A DNA stretch of 64,000 nucleotides from Pseudothauera rhizosphaerae (GTDB lineage Bacteria > Pseudomonadota > Gammaproteobacteria > Burkholderiales > Rhodocyclaceae), in NCBI RefSeq assembly GCF_004801305.1, contig NZ_SSOD01000003.1, positions 248,001 to 312,000 on the forward strand, written 5' to 3'. A program made the translations under genes and the position numbers. Under the pieces are notes generated by a model. It was given only the letters and a program-made list of their open reading frames with translations, ran no database searches and had not been told where the DNA came from. This document shows, piece by piece, positions 53,259-62,448 of this stretch. Each line of letters opens with the position of its first letter. Position 1 is the stretch's first letter.

Positions 53259-54803
53259 TCAGCGTTGCTTGAGAATCACCAGGGTCAGGTCGTCGTACAG
53301 GGTCTGGCTGCCGATGTGGCGCTTGACGTCGGCCACGATGGCGTCCTTGATGGTTTCCGCGCTGTCGCGGTGATGGGCGGCGACCAGGCCGGCCAGGCGC
53401 TCCAGGCCGTAGAGGCGATGGGCTTCGTCGGCGGCCTCGGTGATGCCGTCGGTGTAGAGCACCACCACGTCGTCCTGGTGCAGGTCGAGGCGGATTTCGC
53501 CGACGAATTCGGCGACTTCCTCGATCAGCCCGATGGGGAAGCCCAGGCTGTCGGTGTCGATGATTTCTACCTGACCGTCGCGGCGCACGATGACCACCGA
53601 TTCGTGCTGGCCGCTGATGCGCAGCCGGCCGCGCGCGGCGCCGTCGTGCAGGCTGTGGTAGTCGAGCAGGGCCAGGGTGAGGTTCTTGCCGCAGCCCATG
53701 CGCTGGACGTTGTTGTAGATGGTGCTGTTGAGCACGTCCATGACGCGCACCATGTCCTCTTCGCGGGCGGTGAGCATGGTGCGCACCGCGCTCTGCGTCA
53801 TCAGCATCACCACGCCGCTCTCCAGGCCGTGGCCGGTGACGTCGCCGATGCCGATGCGCACGCCGCCGGCATGGCTGAGGATGTCGTAGTAGTCGCCGCC
53901 GACCTCGCTGGCCGGTTCCATGTAGGTGGCGATGTCGAGGGATTCGATGGCGTCCAGCTCGGCGCGCGAGGGCAGCAGGATCTGCTGGATGCGGCGCGAG
54001 ACGTCGAGCTCCGCGCCCAGCCGGGTGTTCTCGTCACGGGCGCGGTCGCGCTGTTCCAGGCCGCGCTGGAAGGCCTGCATCAGTTCGTCCAGGCTGTGCA
54101 CGATCTGGCCCAGTTCGTCGCGCTGGTGCCCGCGCAGGCTGGGCCTGGGCCAGGCCCCGGGACGGGCCGGGTCGATGCGGGTGATGGCGGCGTGCAGCGC
54201 GAGCAGCGGGCGGGTGATCATGAAGTAGAAGATCAGCACCACCAGCGCGGAGATCACCAGCGCCTTGACCAGCCCCACCGCCACCAGCACGCGGCCGCGC
54301 TGGTTGAAGCTGGCGGCGATCTCGCCGGCGTCGAGCGCCACTTCCAGGCGGCCGACGTCGTTGGCGCCGGTCGGGGCGCTGCCGTGCTTGAGCGCGATGC
54401 CGTAGGCGGTGATGTCGCCGAACAGGAAATGCACCAGGGCGCCGGCGGGGGCGCCGTCCTCGCGGTCGCGCTGGGCGATGACCTTGCCGAAGTTGTCGCG
54501 CAGCACGACCTGCTTCATCTCGTGATAGGCGAACAGGCCGTCCACCACCTGAGCGGCCAACTGATCGTTGAACAGATAGGCGGCTTCCGCAGCGGGACCG
54601 TGTACGAGCTGCAGCGTGCGCTCGGTCTGCGCGCGGATCTCGGCGCGCATGGACTTCCAGTCCGAGTAGAGTTCGATCGCCCCGGCGAGCAGGCCGAGCA
54701 GCAGCACGATGAGCAGGGTGGCCGCCGCCTGACGGAAGGTCAGGCCGTGCATGAGCGGGGTGCGCTCGCCGGCGGTGCGGGCAGCGGAGTCGGGGGCGCT
54801 CAC
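53259..54803 (-). CDS. Membrane PP2C/SpoIIE phosphatase with sensor and HAMP, SiaA-like
   Basis: This 514-residue protein has two membrane helices (about residues 25-45 and 185-207) around a periplasmic sensor region, a HAMP-like linker and short coiled coil (about 210-275), and a C-terminal SpoIIE phosphatase domain. The metal-site motifs are E-V-G-G-D-Y-Y-D, G-D-V-T-G-H-G, Y-T-D-G-I-T-E-A and D-D-L-T-L-V. By analogy with SiaA/RsbU it should dephosphorylate the STAS protein encoded 15 bases upstream in the same operon. Signal unknown. Confidence 0.92.
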   Translation of the reverse strand: MSAPDSAARTAGERTPLMHGLTFRQAAATLLIVLLLGLLAGAIELYSDWKSMRAEIRAQTERTLQLVHGPAAEAAYLFNDQLAAQVVDGLFAYHEMKQVVLRDNFGKVIAQRDREDGAPAGALVHFLFGDITAYGIALKHGSAPTGANDVGRLEVALDAGEIAASFNQRGRVLVAVGLVKALVISALVVLIFYFMITRPLLALHAAITRIDPARPGAWPRPSLRGHQRDELGQIVHSLDELMQAFQRGLEQRDRARDENTRLGAELDVSRRIQQILLPSRAELDAIESLDIATYMEPASEVGGDYYDILSHAGGVRIGIGDVTGHGLESGVVMLMTQSAVRTMLTAREEDMVRVMDVLNSTIYNNVQRMGCGKNLTLALLDYHSLHDGAARGRLRISGQHESVVIVRRDGQVEIIDTDSLGFPIGLIEEVAEFVGEIRLDLHQDDVVVLYTDGITEAADEAHRLYGLERLAGLVAAHHRDSAETIKDAIVADVKRHIGSQTLYDDLTLVILKQR

Positions 54804-54818
54804 GGCTGGGGGTCGGGC

Positions 54819-55181
54819 TCAGTCGAACACGAGTTCGAGCGCTGGCATCAGGCGCTTGAGGTTGTTGAGCGACTTGCCCTGCCACGGAATGGCGTTGGAG
54901 CCGCGGATGGTCAGCGCGCAGTCCTTGCGGTTGCGGGCGTTGATGACGAACTTGGACAGCGTGGCGATGCCCGAGCTGTTGAGGAACTCGAGTCCGGTGA
55001 GGTCTACGGTGAGGGTGGAGCGCCCGTCGAGGGATTCGTCCAGCAGTTGCGAAATGGGGGCGTATTCGCTGAGCCCGCCCAGACGCAGCGAGCCGGCGAG
55101 CCGGATGCTGCTGTCCCCGCTGTCGAAATCGACCTTGTAGCCGTCGCCTTCGAGTGACTTCATCTGCACGTGCTCCATCAT
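54819..55181 (-). CDS. STAS-domain antagonist, slr1659-like
   Basis: This 120-residue single-domain protein has the STAS phosphorylation motif in L-T-G-L-E-F-L-N-S-S-G-I, with Ser69/Ser70 as candidates for modification. The usual aspartate before the serines is Asn68 here. Its start overlaps the stop of the switch-kinase gene, and the phosphatase gene follows, so kinase, substrate and phosphatase are in one operon. M1 at 55181 is used; M7 at 55163 is also possible. Confidence 0.88.
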   Translation of the reverse strand: MMEHVQMKSLEGDGYKVDFDSGDSSIRLAGSLRLGGLSEYAPISQLLDESLDGRSTLTVDLTGLEFLNSSGIATLSKFVINARNRKDCALTIRGSNAIPWQGKSLNNLKRLMPALELVFD

Positions 55182-55747
55182 AATTTCAGGGTGACCTGGG
55201 TGATGACGCGGTAGCCTCCGTCGTGGCCGGCTTCGAAGCGCCAGGCCAGTTCGGCACCGTAGTCGTTGATCATGGTGAGGTAGCCGAGCCCGGCCGTGTC
55301 TTCCGACAGGGCGTTGCGTTCGAGCTGCTCCAGGTACAGTTCGCCGGGGTCGGCCTCCCGCAGCCGGGCGATGAAGGCGCGGAAGGCGGCGGCGTTGTCG
55401 GCGCTGGCGCCGTTGCTTTCCTGGAACACGATCTGCTCGTCGTCCAGGCTGAGGATGGTGATCGGCTCGGGCTGGCCCGCGTCGTGGAACTTCATCGCGT
55501 TCTCGAGCAGTTCGTTGGCGATGTAGCTCACGGCGCCGCGGATTTCCGCCTGGCGGTGGCGGGTTTCGGGGATGTCGTCATCGAGCGGAAAGAAGGTGGT
55601 GACGTAGTCGCCCAGGAAATCGGCCGACAGGCCGTTGTTGCGCCAGCGCTGCTTGAGGGGGAGATGGCCGGGCCAGAACGACAGGTTGAGCGATTCGGCG
55701 TCCCGGCCGGGGCGGATATCGACGAAGTGGCCGAAGTCTTCGGTCAT
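55178..55747 (-). CDS. HATPase-like switch protein, slr1658 / SiaB-like
   Basis: This 189-residue protein has an N-box-like A-N-E-L-L-E-N-A-M-K-F-H and a later T-A-G-L-G-Y-L-T-M glycine turn, the pattern of GHKL-type anti-sigma/switch kinases in diverged form. It is expected to phosphorylate or bind the STAS protein encoded immediately downstream with a 4-base overlap. AGGAG lies at proper distance before the ATG at 55747. Confidence 0.83.
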   Translation of the reverse strand: MTEDFGHFVDIRPGRDAESLNLSFWPGHLPLKQRWRNNGLSADFLGDYVTTFFPLDDDIPETRHRQAEIRGAVSYIANELLENAMKFHDAGQPEPITILSLDDEQIVFQESNGASADNAAAFRAFIARLREADPGELYLEQLERNALSEDTAGLGYLTMINDYGAELAWRFEAGHDGGYRVITQVTLKL

Positions 55748-55772
55748 CGGTGTGCTCCTGGTCGATGGGGTC

Positions 55773-56609
55773 TCATGCTGCGATCCGGTTGCGGCCCTGC
55801 TGCTTGGCAAGGTAGAGCAGGCGGTCGGTTTCCGCGAACAGCGTGCCCTGGTCGTCGTCCTGCGGCAGACAGGCGGCCACGCCGATGCTCAGCGTGAGCA
55901 CGCCGAAGGGCGAACCTTCATGCAGGAGCGGGGTGCCGGACAGCCGTTCCATGATGTGATTGGCGACCAGGCGGCCGCCGGCCAGATCGGTGTTGGGCAG
56001 CAGCAGCACGAATTCCTCGCCGCCGTAGCGGGCGGCGAGGTCGCCCTCGCGCCGCAGCACGCCGCGCAGCAGTTCGGACAGTGCGCGCAGACAGTCGTCC
56101 CCGGCGGGATGGCCGTAGCGGTCGTTGTAGTCCTTGAAGTGGTCCACGTCGCACACCAGCATGCACAGCGGCTGCTGTTCGCGCCGGGCGCGCTTCCATT
56201 CGCGGGCGATGGCCTCGTCGAGCATGCGCCGGTTGGCCAGCCCGGTGAGCGAGTCCTGGCGCGCGTCGTTTTCCGCTTCGATGTAGCGGCCGAGCCACTG
56301 CAGGTCGATCTGGTCGGCGTGCTCGGTAATGGTCTGCAGCACCACTTCCAGGTCGCGGCTCTTCTGCGTGATGGTGGCGACCAGGTCGCGCAACTGCCTT
56401 TCCACCGTCAGGCGTTCGCGCACTTCCTGCTGCAACTGGCGGTTGGCCGTCTCCAGTTGCGATTCGATCGCGTCGCCGTGCTCGATCGCGGTGGTCAGCG
56501 CGATCTCCAGGTCGTTGCGCTCCTGCTGCAGGTGGTCGACCATCTCCTGCAGCTCGGCCAGCGTCTGCTCGATGTCGAGGACCTTCACGTAGGGGGCGGG
56601 GCCGGGCAT
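55773..56609 (-). CDS. Diguanylate cyclase with N-terminal coiled coil
   Basis: This 278-residue cytoplasmic protein has a long coiled coil (residues 12-100) and a GGDEF domain with active G-G-E-E-F (196-200) and the product-inhibition site R-E-G-D (187-190). It therefore likely makes c-di-GMP with feedback control. Like SiaD, it lacks its own sensor domain and lies in the operon with a PP2C phosphatase and STAS protein, so the STAS switch may control it through the coiled coil. The start at 56609 is chosen because the coiled coil begins soon after; a longer frame from 56744 has no clear ribosome site. Confidence 0.88.
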   Translation of the reverse strand: MPGPAPYVKVLDIEQTLAELQEMVDHLQQERNDLEIALTTAIEHGDAIESQLETANRQLQQEVRERLTVERQLRDLVATITQKSRDLEVVLQTITEHADQIDLQWLGRYIEAENDARQDSLTGLANRRMLDEAIAREWKRARREQQPLCMLVCDVDHFKDYNDRYGHPAGDDCLRALSELLRGVLRREGDLAARYGGEEFVLLLPNTDLAGGRLVANHIMERLSGTPLLHEGSPFGVLTLSIGVAACLPQDDDQGTLFAETDRLLYLAKQQGRNRIAA

Positions 56610-56787
56610 GAAGCGAGAGGGGGCTTGTTGTTGTTCGCTTGGTGTGGGGGTGCCGGACGTGCATGCAGACGGCCGATACGCCGCGGAAGAGGCGTAAATG
56701 CTTGTCTGCCCGGCGATTTTCCATGACAAAACGGCATGCCGCAAGCGCGTTCCACGCGCAACTCTGATGTGGACCGTGACGTAGTTC

Positions 56788-59169
56788 CTATGTGGACTGC
56801 TTGATGGCGAGCAGCGCCTGGTTGCGCAGTGTACGCAGCAACTGCAGTTCCTTTTCCGTGATCACGATCTCGTTGGCATGCTGCTTGTCGGCATAGATCA
56901 GCGCGACCGGGTTGGATTTGACCGTGAGCGGGAAGAGCACGAAAGTCCTGGCCGACGACGCCTTGCGGTACCAGTCCGGGATGCGGTCCGCGATCTTGAT
57001 GTCGTCGATGTCGCTGATCAGGATGTCCACGCCCTTGGAGGTGGCGGCGTGGAAGATGTCCGGCGTGAACTTCAGCGTGAAGCGGAAGCTGCGCGCGAGT
57101 TCGTTGGCCTCCGGCCCGAAGCCGAAGCGGCCCAGCATGGTGTCGCTGCGGGCGTCCTTGATGCACAGCAGCACGCGGCGGAAGCCCATGGCGCGGTACA
57201 TGGTTTCGAGGATGATGCGCAGGATGTCGTTGAGCCTGAAGTCCGACACCAGCGTGTTGCTGATGTCCTGGATGCCGGCGGTCAGCACGGCCTGCGCATC
57301 GACGGCCTTCTGGCCCGCGCCGGAGAAGTCGTCGGTGTCCAGGCCCACCGGCGACTCGTGGCCGAGCACCGCGTCGGCGAGCGCCGCGTCGCCGAGTATC
57401 GTGGGCGGCTCGGCCGCGCCGTTGCCTGCGTAGCGGCGCAGATGCTGGCCGAACTGGGTTTGGCGGAGGTTGATGCGGACGATCTGGGCGAAGTCGGTGA
57501 TCTCGCCGATCGAGCGGGCGATGCACTCCTGCAGGCTCCTGTCTTCCACCTTGAGGCCTTCGCCGTAGCGGGCCTTGATGCGGGCCAGTTCCTTGTCCCG
57601 TTCGTGCGGCGGCAGCGTGGCGATGGCCTGGCACAGGTCGTTGGAATAGGCCGACAGGGTGCGCAGCCGTTCTTCCGGGGTGCGCGGAGGGCGCACGGTG
57701 CCGGCCGGCGGTCGCTGCATGCTGTTGACGATGAGCGCCGGGAAGCCCCAACTGCGGGCGATGCCGATGCCCAGTTCCTCGAAGCCGATGCCGAGCACGC
57801 GCTGGGCGGCCGTCGTCTCGGTGCAGCCCTTCTGTACGATCAGGTTGCGGACCTCCTCCGATTCCTCGGGGAAGTAGAACTGCGCGAGCAGGCGGCCCAG
57901 ATTGTGGAAGACGGCGCAGATGTACGCCTGTTCCAGGTCGCGCGTACCGAGCAGCGCGGCGATGTCCTTGGCGAGCAGGCCGGCCAGGTTCGCGCGCAGG
58001 AACTCTTCCTTGAGCTGGCCGGCGTTGGCCTTGTCCTGCAGATGCTCGAACAGCAGCACGGTGATGGCGATGTTGCGCACCGCGTCGAAGCCCAGCACGA
58101 TCACCGCGCGCGAGATGGTGCTGATGCTGCCGCCGCCGGCCTGGCGGAAGTGGGCGGAATTGACCAGGCGCAGAATCTTGTTGGTGAGCGAGAAGTCGCG
58201 CAGGATGGTCAGCGACAGCTTGTTGATCGACTCGGTCTCGTCCGAGGCGATGCGGTTGATGGCGCTGACCGATTCCGACAGGGCCGGGAAATCGCTCTTG
58301 TGGCGCATGCGGCGCAGCAGGAAGTCTACCGTGCTCTGCGCCGCTTCGCCCCTGGCGGCTTCCGTCTCCGGCGGCGCGAGGTAGGCCAGCAGCGCCTGGC
58401 GGAACTCCCCGGCGCTGCGGAAGCGGTCGGCCGGGTCGTGGGCCGCCGCCCGCAGCGCGATGGCGGCGAGGCGTTCGTCCACGTGCACGTCCGCGGGCAG
58501 GGCGGCCGGGGCCGCGGCGATGCGGTCCATGATCGCCTGCACGCTGGCGCCCTGGAATACGCGCCGTCCGGTAAGCATTTCGATCAGGATCAGGCCGGCG
58601 GCGAAGACGTCGGTCTGCTCGCTCACGGTGCGCGCGGAGACGTATTCCGGGGCCATGTAGGAGGGCGTGCCGGAGAACTCCCCGGGCGTACCCCCGCCCC
58701 GGTCCACGCGCCGGGCGATGCCGAAATCCATCACCCGCGGCGTGCCGCCGCCGTCGATGAGCACGTTGCTCGGCTTGAGGTCGCGATGGATCACCCCTTC
58801 GCTGTGGGCATGGGCGACCGCGGCGAGAATGTCGGCCATCAGCGCGGCCGCGCGCGGAGCGGGCAGGGGGCCTTCGCGCGTCGTCAGGCGCGCCAGGCTC
58901 TCGCCGGGGACGTACTCGAACACTAGGTACAGGTCGCCGCCCTGTTCGCCGGCCTCGAAGATGGGCACGATGCCGGGATGGCGCAGCTTGCTGACGATGC
59001 GGGCCTCGGCGAGCAGATCCACGTTCTGGCGGTCGCTGGCTTCGGCGAAGTGCATGGTCTTGACCGCGACCTCGCGCTCCAGGTGCGGATCGAAGGCCAG
59101 ATAGACCACGCTCTGGGTTCCGCGGCCCAGTTCCTTCCTGATTTCGAAACGGCCGATGCTTTCGCCCAT
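56788..59169 (-). CDS. Ser/Thr protein kinase-HDOD-GAF protein
   Basis: This 793-residue protein combines a Hanks-type kinase (residues 7-270: glycine loop L-G-R-G-T-Q-S, Lys37, H-R-D-L-K-P-S-N with Asp130, D-F-G at 148-150, A-P-E), an HDOD domain (about 290-500) and a C-terminal GAF domain (about 625-790). No membrane helix is present, so it acts in the cytoplasm. HDOD domains are degenerate HD folds used in signalling scaffolds. It precedes the diguanylate cyclase operon by 178 bases on the same strand and probably belongs to the same pathway; its substrate is unknown. Confidence 0.92.
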   Translation of the reverse strand: MGESIGRFEIRKELGRGTQSVVYLAFDPHLEREVAVKTMHFAEASDRQNVDLLAEARIVSKLRHPGIVPIFEAGEQGGDLYLVFEYVPGESLARLTTREGPLPAPRAAALMADILAAVAHAHSEGVIHRDLKPSNVLIDGGGTPRVMDFGIARRVDRGGGTPGEFSGTPSYMAPEYVSARTVSEQTDVFAAGLILIEMLTGRRVFQGASVQAIMDRIAAAPAALPADVHVDERLAAIALRAAAHDPADRFRSAGEFRQALLAYLAPPETEAARGEAAQSTVDFLLRRMRHKSDFPALSESVSAINRIASDETESINKLSLTILRDFSLTNKILRLVNSAHFRQAGGGSISTISRAVIVLGFDAVRNIAITVLLFEHLQDKANAGQLKEEFLRANLAGLLAKDIAALLGTRDLEQAYICAVFHNLGRLLAQFYFPEESEEVRNLIVQKGCTETTAAQRVLGIGFEELGIGIARSWGFPALIVNSMQRPPAGTVRPPRTPEERLRTLSAYSNDLCQAIATLPPHERDKELARIKARYGEGLKVEDRSLQECIARSIGEITDFAQIVRINLRQTQFGQHLRRYAGNGAAEPPTILGDAALADAVLGHESPVGLDTDDFSGAGQKAVDAQAVLTAGIQDISNTLVSDFRLNDILRIILETMYRAMGFRRVLLCIKDARSDTMLGRFGFGPEANELARSFRFTLKFTPDIFHAATSKGVDILISDIDDIKIADRIPDWYRKASSARTFVLFPLTVKSNPVALIYADKQHANEIVITEKELQLLRTLRNQALLAIKQST

Positions 59170-59304
59170 GGTGCTCTGTCGTGGTCCGGCGGCCTGCGCC
59201 TGCAGCCGTGCAACGTATTACAAATGTGCGAAACGGTCCAGCGCGAAAAAGCCGCCGATTGCGGCTAGAATCCCCGCGCCCCGGAATTCTCAGTGGAAGC
59301 ACTC

Positions 59305-59823
59305 ATGAAGCGCATCGAAAACGCATTCGAACACCTGCTGTTCTCCAGCCGCTGGCTGATGGCACCGATCTATCTCGGCCTGGTGCTGGCCATGGTGGTG
59401 CTGCTGGTGAAGTTCGCCAAGGAAATCTTCGGCCTGGTCGACCACATCATGACGGCGACCGGCAGCGAGATGATCATCGGCGTGCTGTCCCTGGTGGACA
59501 TCGCGCTGATCATGAACCTGTTGATCATCATCATGTTCAGCGGCTACGAGAACTTCGTCTCCAAGATGGACGACCTCCACGGCCACCAGGACCGCCCGGA
59601 ATGGATGGGGCACATCGGCTTCTCCGATCTCAAGATCAAGCTGATCGGCTCCATCGTGGCGATCTCGGGGATCGAGCTGCTGAAGGCCTTCATGAACGTC
59701 GAGCACACGACCGGGGAAATCAACCATCAGCGCCTCGGCTGGATGGTCGGCATCCACGTCACCTTCCTCTTTTCCGGCGTGATGTACGCCCTGATGGACA
59801 GGCTGGGCGGCAAGGGGCACTGA
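59305..59823 (+). CDS. yqhA: UPF0114 membrane protein, YqhA-like
   Basis: This 172-residue protein has four membrane segments and the YqhA features: S-S-R-W-L-M-A-P-I-Y-L-G-L near residue 15, then F-S-G-Y-E-N-F-V-S-K, and W-M-G-H-I-G-F-S-D-L-K-I-K-L. Function is not established. The ATG at 59305 follows GTGGAAGC; a GTG at 59293 is a possible alternative. Confidence 0.9.
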   Translation: MKRIENAFEHLLFSSRWLMAPIYLGLVLAMVVLLVKFAKEIFGLVDHIMTATGSEMIIGVLSLVDIALIMNLLIIIMFSGYENFVSKMDDLHGHQDRPEWMGHIGFSDLKIKLIGSIVAISGIELLKAFMNVEHTTGEINHQRLGWMVGIHVTFLFSGVMYALMDRLGGKGH

Positions 59824-59840
59824 GGCGCCGGCCGGCGCCT
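59823..59840. terminator. Palindrome between convergent yqhA-like and glnD
   Basis: AGGCGCCGGCCGGCGCCT is a perfect 18-base palindrome just after the yqhA-like stop and 10 bases before the glnD stop. It may act as a shared 3' boundary. Confidence 0.45.
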
Positions 59841-59849
59841 CCGGCCGGG

Positions 59850-62438
59850 TCAGACGTGCAGGCGGTCGAGCAGTTCGCGTTCCACGCGCACCACCTGCGC
59901 CTCCTGCGACAGGCCGCCGCCGGACAGCAGGAAGGTGTCTTCCACCCGTTCGCCCAGCGTGGCGATCTTCGCCGTCTGCACGTTGATGCCGTGCCTGGCG
60001 AGCACTTCGGCCACGCCGAAGAGCAGCCCGGGGCGGTCCGCCGCGGTCAGCGACAGAATATGGTGCCGTCCGGCCTCGTCGGCACGGATGCTCACCTGCG
60101 GAGTGATGGGGAAATGCTTGACCTGGCGCGACAGGCGTCCGTCGGCCGGGCGTTCGATGGGCGCATCGGGGCGGTTCAGGCGCTGGGCCAGTTCGTGCTC
60201 GATGAGGGTCACCACGTCGCGGTAGTTCGTGTCCGGGCCGGCGCTCTGCAGCATGAAGCTGTCCAGCGCGTAGCCGTGCCGCGTGGTGTGCACCTTGGCG
60301 TCCAGGATGCTGAAGCCGAGGCGGCCGAAGAAGCCGGTGAGGCGCACGAAGAGATCGGCCTGGTCGCGGGTGAACACCATGACCTGCACCCCATCCTCTT
60401 CCTCCGCCACCCGCGCCTTGACCACCGCCTCGTCGGCTTCGGTGCGGTAGTAGAGCACGCGGGTGTGCCAGGCGATCTCCTCGGCCGAGTGGCGCATGAA
60501 GTACACCGCGTCGAGCTGCTCCCACAGGGCGTCCTCGACGCCCGGGCGCAGGCCGTAGAAACGCAGCATGTTGCGGGCGTCCTCGAGGCGGTCGTCCAGG
60601 CCCAGGGCCTGCTGGGGCGTGGCGCCGCGCAGCAGGCGCTGGGTGGCGAAGAAGAGGTCTTCCAGCAGCTTGCCCTTCCAGCCGTTCCAGACCTTGGGGC
60701 TGGTGCCGCGGATGTCGGCGTGGGTGAGGAGGTAGAGCGCGGTGAGCCGGCGTTCGTCGCCGACGATGTCGGCGAAGCGGCGCACCACGTCGGGGTCGGA
60801 GGTGTCCTCCTTCTGCGCCACGTGGCTCATGGTCAGGTGGTGCTCCACCAGCCATACCACGAGTCCGGTGTCTTCGGCGGACAGGCCGTGCTGTTCACAG
60901 AACTCGCGCGCGTCCTCCATGCCCAGCCTGGAGTGGTCGCCGCCGCGTCCCTTGGCGATGTCGTGGAACAGCGCCGCCGCGTAGAGCAGCCAGTGGCGCT
61001 CGAAGGCCAGGATCAGCCGCGTCATCAGCGGGTATTCGTGGGCGTGCTCGCCCATGGTGAAGCGGCGTACGTTGCGCAGCACCATCATGATGTGCTGATC
61101 CACGGTGTAGGCGTGGAAGAGGTCGTGCTGCATCTGGCCGACGATGCGCCGCCAGGCCGGCAGGTAGTGGCCCAGGACGCCGTACTGGTTCATGCGCCGG
61201 AACTCGTGCACGATGCCGCGCTTCTGCTGCAGTATCTGCAGGAACAGCGCGCGGTTGGCGGGGTCGGCGCGGAAGGCGGCATTGATCCGCTTGCGCGCCA
61301 GCCACAGGGCGCGCAGGGTGCGCGCGGTCATGCCTTTCAGCTCGGAGCGCTGCTGCAGGATCAGGAAGCATTCCAGCAGGGCCGAGGGGTGCTGCTCGAA
61401 CACCTGTTCGTGGCGGACGTCGAGCAGTTCGCGCACGGCCTGGAAATGCGGGTTGATGACGATGGCCGGGCCGCCGCGGTCGTCGAAGATCTCGGTGCCG
61501 TAGTTCTGCAGCAGGATGGTGTTGATCTGCGTGACCTTCTTCGCGGTCAGGTAGTAGCGCTGCATCAGCACCTCCGAGGCGCGCTTGGCCGCGGTGGCCT
61601 CGATGCCCATGATGCGGGCGAGCTTTTCCTGGTGGTCGAAGAGCAGGCGGTCCTCGGAGCGCCGGGTCAGGTAGTGCAGGCGGATGCGCAGGTGCTGCAG
61701 GAAGCGTTCCACGCTGCGCAGGTCGGCCGCCTCTTCGCCGGTGATCAGGCGCCGGCGCGCGAGTTCGCGCCAGTTGCGCCCCAGCCCCGCGGCGCGGGCG
61801 ATCCAGCCCAGCATCTGCAGGTCGCGCAGGCCACCCGGGCTCTCCTTGCAGTTGGGCTCCAGGCTGTAGGGGGTGTCGTTGTAGCGCGCGTAGCGCTGTT
61901 CCTGCTCGAGCTGCTTGGCCTTGAAGAAGGCGCGCACGTCGAGCATTTCGCGGTAGCGCGCGGAGAACTCGTCGAACAGGTCGGCGTTGCCGGTGAGCAG
62001 GCGCGCTTCGAGCAGGTTGGTCTGCACCGTGATGTCCTGCGCCGCGGCGTCTAGGCATTCGTCCGGGGTGCGCACGCTGTGGCCGATCTCCAGGCCCACG
62101 TCCCACAGGGCGCCGACCAGCGTGGACAGCCGCGCCTGCAGATCCGCACCGGCGGGCGCGGGCAGCAGCACCAGCAAATCCACGTCCGAACAGGGGAACA
62201 GCTCGCCGCGCCCGTAGCCGCCCACGGCCACCAGCGCCGCCTGGGCGGGCAGGCCGCAGCTCTGCCACAGGCGGACGATGGCCTCGTCCACCATGCGCGC
62301 GCGTCCCTTGAGCACGGTCGCGGTGCGCGGATGCGCTTCATACGCAGCGCGCAGGGCCTCGCCGCCATGCACGAGCTGCTCGCGCGTGGTGGCGATGGCG
62401 TCGCGCAGGCCGTCGATGGAGATCGCCGGAGCGTTCAT
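59850..62438 (-). CDS. glnD: PII uridylyltransferase / uridylyl-removing enzyme
   Basis: This 862-residue sensor of glutamine modifies PII proteins. It has an N-terminal nucleotidyltransferase (G-G-Y-G-R-G-E-L-F-P-C-S-D-V-D), an HD hydrolase domain (F-H-D-I-A-K-G-R-G-G-D-H) and two C-terminal ACT domains. All motifs are intact. It follows map by 10 bases on the same strand and sits across from rpsB, a conserved neighbourhood. Confidence 0.97.
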   Translation of the reverse strand: MNAPAISIDGLRDAIATTREQLVHGGEALRAAYEAHPRTATVLKGRARMVDEAIVRLWQSCGLPAQAALVAVGGYGRGELFPCSDVDLLVLLPAPAGADLQARLSTLVGALWDVGLEIGHSVRTPDECLDAAAQDITVQTNLLEARLLTGNADLFDEFSARYREMLDVRAFFKAKQLEQEQRYARYNDTPYSLEPNCKESPGGLRDLQMLGWIARAAGLGRNWRELARRRLITGEEAADLRSVERFLQHLRIRLHYLTRRSEDRLLFDHQEKLARIMGIEATAAKRASEVLMQRYYLTAKKVTQINTILLQNYGTEIFDDRGGPAIVINPHFQAVRELLDVRHEQVFEQHPSALLECFLILQQRSELKGMTARTLRALWLARKRINAAFRADPANRALFLQILQQKRGIVHEFRRMNQYGVLGHYLPAWRRIVGQMQHDLFHAYTVDQHIMMVLRNVRRFTMGEHAHEYPLMTRLILAFERHWLLYAAALFHDIAKGRGGDHSRLGMEDAREFCEQHGLSAEDTGLVVWLVEHHLTMSHVAQKEDTSDPDVVRRFADIVGDERRLTALYLLTHADIRGTSPKVWNGWKGKLLEDLFFATQRLLRGATPQQALGLDDRLEDARNMLRFYGLRPGVEDALWEQLDAVYFMRHSAEEIAWHTRVLYYRTEADEAVVKARVAEEEDGVQVMVFTRDQADLFVRLTGFFGRLGFSILDAKVHTTRHGYALDSFMLQSAGPDTNYRDVVTLIEHELAQRLNRPDAPIERPADGRLSRQVKHFPITPQVSIRADEAGRHHILSLTAADRPGLLFGVAEVLARHGINVQTAKIATLGERVEDTFLLSGGGLSQEAQVVRVERELLDRLHV

Positions 62439-62448
62439 CGCGGCGGCC

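Noticed and set aside
56878-58926. A 682-codon plus-strand frame
   Set aside because: Antisense to the kinase-HDOD-GAF gene, whose catalytic motifs are all intact.
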